In this document: positions 61,390 through 64,000 of the stretch, piece after piece
How positions within the stretch are numbered: the first letter of the stretch is position 1
Layout of the letters: every line of letters starts with the position of its first letter
DNA from: Muribaculaceae bacterium Isolate-013 (NCI)
GTDB lineage: Bacteria; Bacteroidota; Bacteroidia; Bacteroidales; Muribaculaceae
Length of the DNA: 64,000 nt
NCBI GenBank assembly: GCA_004102785.1
Contig: SCEJ01000003.1
Location: forward strand, 1 to 64,000
Reading direction: 5' to 3'
Made by a program: the position numbers and the translations under genes
Notes under the pieces: generated by a model
The model's database searches: none
What the model was told of the DNA's origin: nothing
The model's input: only the letters and a program-made list of their open reading frames with translations

Positions 61390-62958
61390 ATGAAGAAATC
61401 CACAATATGGTTCCTGGCCGCGCTTATGGCCCTTACGCTGATTTGCCTCCTGTACATACAGATTATGTACATGGAGAGCATGATCCGAATGCGCGACGAC
61501 CAGTTTTCTGAAGGTGTAAGGCGAAGCCTTTATGCCGTGTCATCGCTCCTGGAGCAGGATGAGACAAAATATTACCTCGAAGAGGATGTGGCTGAAGTCG
61601 AGGCCGCCTCGATATACTCGCAGTATGGCGGCACACCACGCCTCGGCGGGATGCGCTATACATTTACGACGCACAGCGGCCTGGTAGGTGATGTCACAGT
61701 AAGAGCCGATCCTGACAAAATCTACAATCTCCAGCGCGAAGACGGTTCACTGGCACAAAGCTACAACACCATGCGCGAGGAACTGAAAGGACAATACCTC
61801 TATCAGAAAGGCCTTATCGATGATGTTATAATCAACATCATGAACAAGGCTGCCGACAGGCCAATCGAGGAGCGCGCCGACTCGGCGGCCGTGCGCACTT
61901 ATCTGAAACAGGAACTTGAAAACAACGGCCTGGCGCTCCCGTTCGAGTTCGCAGTAGTCAACCGCAACGGGCATGCCTTCTACAAGACCGGAGGCTTCGG
62001 CAGCGACGATATGTCGTCGCTCGACAACACACTGTTCGTCCAGCCGCTTTTCCGCAATGACCCGCGGCAGAGCAAGAACTACCTGCGCGTATACTTCCCG
62101 TCGAAGGACAAGTATATCCTTTCGTCGGTAAAATTCCTGATACCCTCGTTTGTGTTCACTTTCATTCTGATAATCGTTTTCATCTACACGATTGTGCTTT
62201 CCTTCCGCCAGAAGAAACTCACAGAGATGAAAAATGATTTCATCAACAACATGACACACGAGTTCAAGACGCCGATTTCCACCATATCGCTTGCCGCACA
62301 GATGCTCAACGACAACTCTGTGAGGAAATCACCCGCCATGCTCCAGCACATATCCACGGTCATCAACGATGAGACCAAGCGACTCCGCTTCCAGGTGGAA
62401 AAAGTGCTGCAGATGTCGATGTTCGACAAAAAGAAAGCCACTCTGCGCCTCCAGGACGTCGATGCCAATTCGCTGATTTCCAACGTAGCCAATACATTCA
62501 GGCTTAAAGTGGAAAAATATGGCGGCCGCCTTGCCACAGACCTTGATGCCCGCAATGCCATTATCAACGTCGATGAGATGCACTTCACCAACGTAATCTT
62601 CAATCTGCTTGACAATGCAGTGAAATACCGTAAGGAGGACGAGCCTCTGCGCCTCACTATAACCACCGCCGACACCTCGTCCGGCAAGCTGAGAATCTCC
62701 ATCGCCGACAACGGCATAGGGATAAAACGCGAGAACCTCAAAAAGGTTTTTGAACGATTCTACCGCGTATCTACCGGAAACCGCCACGATGTGAAAGGTT
62801 TCGGCCTCGGACTGGCCTACGTGCACAAGATGATAACACTCATGGGCGGCCAGATAAAAGTCGAGAGTGAATTCGGCAAAGGCACATGCTTTATCATCAC
62901 TCTTCCGTTGCTTTCGGACGACTCTGATACTGACGACGGCAACGGTTCCGCCGAGTGA
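61390..62958 (+). CDS. rprX: Sensor histidine kinase RprX
   Basis: 522 residues. Two membrane helices (about 5-25 and 245-270) enclose a periplasmic sensor domain of about 220 residues. The cytoplasmic part has the phospho-acceptor His in NNMTHEFKTPISTIS, the N box HFTNVIFNLLDNAVKY, the G1 motif IADNGIGI, and GFGLGLAYVHKM. It pairs with the response regulator 88 bases downstream. Naming as RprX rests on the close match of that regulator to Bacteroides RprY. The signal is unknown. Confidence 0.9.
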   Translation: MKKSTIWFLAALMALTLICLLYIQIMYMESMIRMRDDQFSEGVRRSLYAVSSLLEQDETKYYLEEDVAEVEAASIYSQYGGTPRLGGMRYTFTTHSGLVGDVTVRADPDKIYNLQREDGSLAQSYNTMREELKGQYLYQKGLIDDVIINIMNKAADRPIEERADSAAVRTYLKQELENNGLALPFEFAVVNRNGHAFYKTGGFGSDDMSSLDNTLFVQPLFRNDPRQSKNYLRVYFPSKDKYILSSVKFLIPSFVFTFILIIVFIYTIVLSFRQKKLTEMKNDFINNMTHEFKTPISTISLAAQMLNDNSVRKSPAMLQHISTVINDETKRLRFQVEKVLQMSMFDKKKATLRLQDVDANSLISNVANTFRLKVEKYGGRLATDLDARNAIINVDEMHFTNVIFNLLDNAVKYRKEDEPLRLTITTADTSSGKLRISIADNGIGIKRENLKKVFERFYRVSTGNRHDVKGFGLGLAYVHKMITLMGGQIKVESEFGKGTCFIITLPLLSDDSDTDDGNGSAE

Positions 62959-63046
62959 TTTTCACACATTTCACTCAGAAATGTTAAATCACGGTGAACA
63001 ATTTTGAATATTTAAGAATTATAACAGTAAATAAAACTAAAAGACT

Positions 63047-63754
63047 ATGGACGACCGTATGCGAATTCTCCTTTGCGAGGATGATGAGAATCTGGGAATG
63101 CTCCTTCGTGAGTATCTCCAGGCCAAGGGGTTCAGTACCGACCTTTTTGCCGATGGCGAGGCCGGCTACAAGGCGTTCCTCAAAGGGAAATATGATATAT
63201 GCGTGCTGGACGTGATGATGCCGAAAAAGGACGGATTCACCCTGGCCCAGGAAATCCGCGCCGTAAACTCGGAGGTTCCCATCATCTTCCTCACCGCCAA
63301 AACCATCAAAGAGGATATTCTTGAAGGGTTCAAAATCGGTGCCGACGATTATATCACCAAGCCTTTCTCGATGGAGGAGCTTGTGCTCAGAATCGAAGCC
63401 ATACTTCGCCGTGTAAAGGGGAAGAAGGGTAAAGAGGTCACGATGTACAAAATCGGCAAGTTCACCTTCGACACCCAGAAGCAGGTGCTCATCATCGGCG
63501 ACAAAGTGACCAAGCTCACCACCAAGGAGTCGGAACTCCTCACCCTGCTCTGCGCCCATGTCAACGAGATTCTTGAGCGCAACTACGCCCTGAAGACCAT
63601 CTGGATTGACGACAACTATTTCAACGCCCGCTCTATGGACGTCTACATCACCAAACTGCGCAAGCACCTCAAGGATGATCCGGCGATTGAAATCATCAAC
63701 ATCCACGGAAAAGGCTACAAACTTATAGCACCGGAAGCCACTCCGGAAAAATAA
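63047..63754 (+). CDS. rprY: Response regulator RprY
   Basis: 235 residues, OmpR/PhoB family. The receiver domain (about 1-125) has the phospho-acceptor Asp55 in ICVLDVMMPKKDGF, acidic EDDE at 11-14, and the conserved Lys in FLTAK. The winged-helix DNA-binding domain (about 135-230) includes LTTKESELLTLLCAHVNE and RSMDVYITKLRKHLKDD. The sequence is strongly like Bacteroides RprY, a regulator in redox and envelope control. The ATG follows an A-rich leader. A terminator follows 55 bases after the stop. Confidence 0.94.
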   Translation: MDDRMRILLCEDDENLGMLLREYLQAKGFSTDLFADGEAGYKAFLKGKYDICVLDVMMPKKDGFTLAQEIRAVNSEVPIIFLTAKTIKEDILEGFKIGADDYITKPFSMEELVLRIEAILRRVKGKKGKEVTMYKIGKFTFDTQKQVLIIGDKVTKLTTKESELLTLLCAHVNEILERNYALKTIWIDDNYFNARSMDVYITKLRKHLKDDPAIEIINIHGKGYKLIAPEATPEK

Positions 63755-63809
63755 CCCCGGCGCGAAACTTTTACACGCTTTTGCCGTGTAGGTATGAAAT
63801 TTAATTGTT

Positions 63810-63856
63810 AAATTTGCGAAGTCGAAATACAAAATTTCCGACTTCGCAAATTTTTT
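63810..63856 (+). terminator. Terminator of rprXY
   Basis: A perfect 15-bp stem (63810-63824 with 63839-63853) with a 14-base loop is followed by a T run to 63856. A TAAATTTG (63809-63816) inside the stem resembles a -7 box but would start a transcript within the hairpin. Confidence 0.88.
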
Positions 63857-63877
63857 ACTTACGTTCTATACCGATTC

Positions 63878-64000
63878 ATGAAAAAACTCGTTCCGGCGCT
63901 TGCCGCCGTGGCTCTCATCGCGTCGCCGGCTTTGGCTAAAGACCGTATGACCCACAACCCCAAAGCCACCAACACAGAGACAATACTCCACGTATGGAGC
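63878..64000 (+). CDS. Start of a secreted protein (cut by window edge)
   Basis: 41 codons visible. MKKLVPALAAVALIASPALA is a clear signal peptide with AxA cleavage at about residue 20. The mature part begins KDRMTHNPKATNTETILHVWS and is too short to identify. It follows the rprXY terminator, so it should be transcribed on its own. Confidence 0.7.
   Translation, partial: MKKLVPALAAVALIASPALAKDRMTHNPKATNTETILHVWS

Noticed and set aside
63809-63816. -7 box for the last gene inside the rprXY terminator
   Set aside because: TAAATTTG matches, but it forms part of the terminator stem and no -33 box is at the right distance.

Overview
This 64 kb window is chromosomal DNA from a member of the Bacteroidota, order Bacteroidales. 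A gut Muribaculaceae-like organism is my inference; no 16S gene is present to settle it. The evidence is promoters of the phylum type (TTTG, about 20 bases, TAnnTTTG) in front of many genes, an RprX/RprY two-component pair, a type IX secretion sorting domain, a fused formiminotransferase-cyclodeaminase, anaerobic ribonucleotide reductase and a menaquinone cluster. Genes are dense and gaps are mostly under 200 bases. I saw no tRNA, rRNA or CRISPR array.

Layout. 1-870: 3' end of a group II intron whose maturase gene has an in-frame stop. 903-9964: an OmpA-type lipoprotein gene, then (all minus strand) ftcD-hutU-hutH-hutI-dnaB, a complete histidine-to-glutamate pathway with the replicative helicase gene one base behind it. 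10116-14127: malate dehydrogenase, then on the minus strand a ZIP transporter/Ogt pair and a catalase gene broken exactly at the catalytic histidine codon. 14294-20573: a 1501-residue type IX secreted protein, a small membrane protein and an M48 protease. 20643-24456: an operon of a beta-propeller protein, an amino-sugar kinase fused to a RapZ C-terminal domain, and a MurU-like nucleotidyltransferase. 24593-31831: prfA-pyrF, pgk, a THUMP-like methyltransferase gene overlapping a CPBP protease gene tail to tail, trmN6, ysxC and a 64-residue protein. 31893-38159 (minus): polytopic membrane protein, ABC-F ATPase, 5-formyl-THF cyclo-ligase, S41 protease, dCMP-type deaminase. 38349-41116: ispD-recG. 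41201-50388 (minus): leucine-rich repeat protein, RidA, YihY, nrdDG, and a phosphoethanolamine transferase paired with an outer-membrane barrel. 50557-55091: menDBCE. 55228-55407: a 180-bp MITE-like element with 19-bp terminal inverted repeats and a 7-bp target duplication. 55509-61069 (minus): glutamine synthetase family protein, NDH-2, and a two-gene chromate transporter with folC. 61390-63754: rprX-rprY. 63878 to the end: start of a secreted protein.

Together the genes suggest an anaerobe that ferments or respires at low oxygen: menaquinone synthesis with a single-subunit NADH:quinone oxidoreductase, a radical ribonucleotide reductase, amino-acid catabolism feeding one-carbon folate (FtcD, cyclo-ligase, FolC), and a decayed catalase. 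The best leads are the RapZ-kinase fusion operon, the MITE-like element, the catalase lesion, the altered domain VI of the group II intron, and the hut-dnaB junction.
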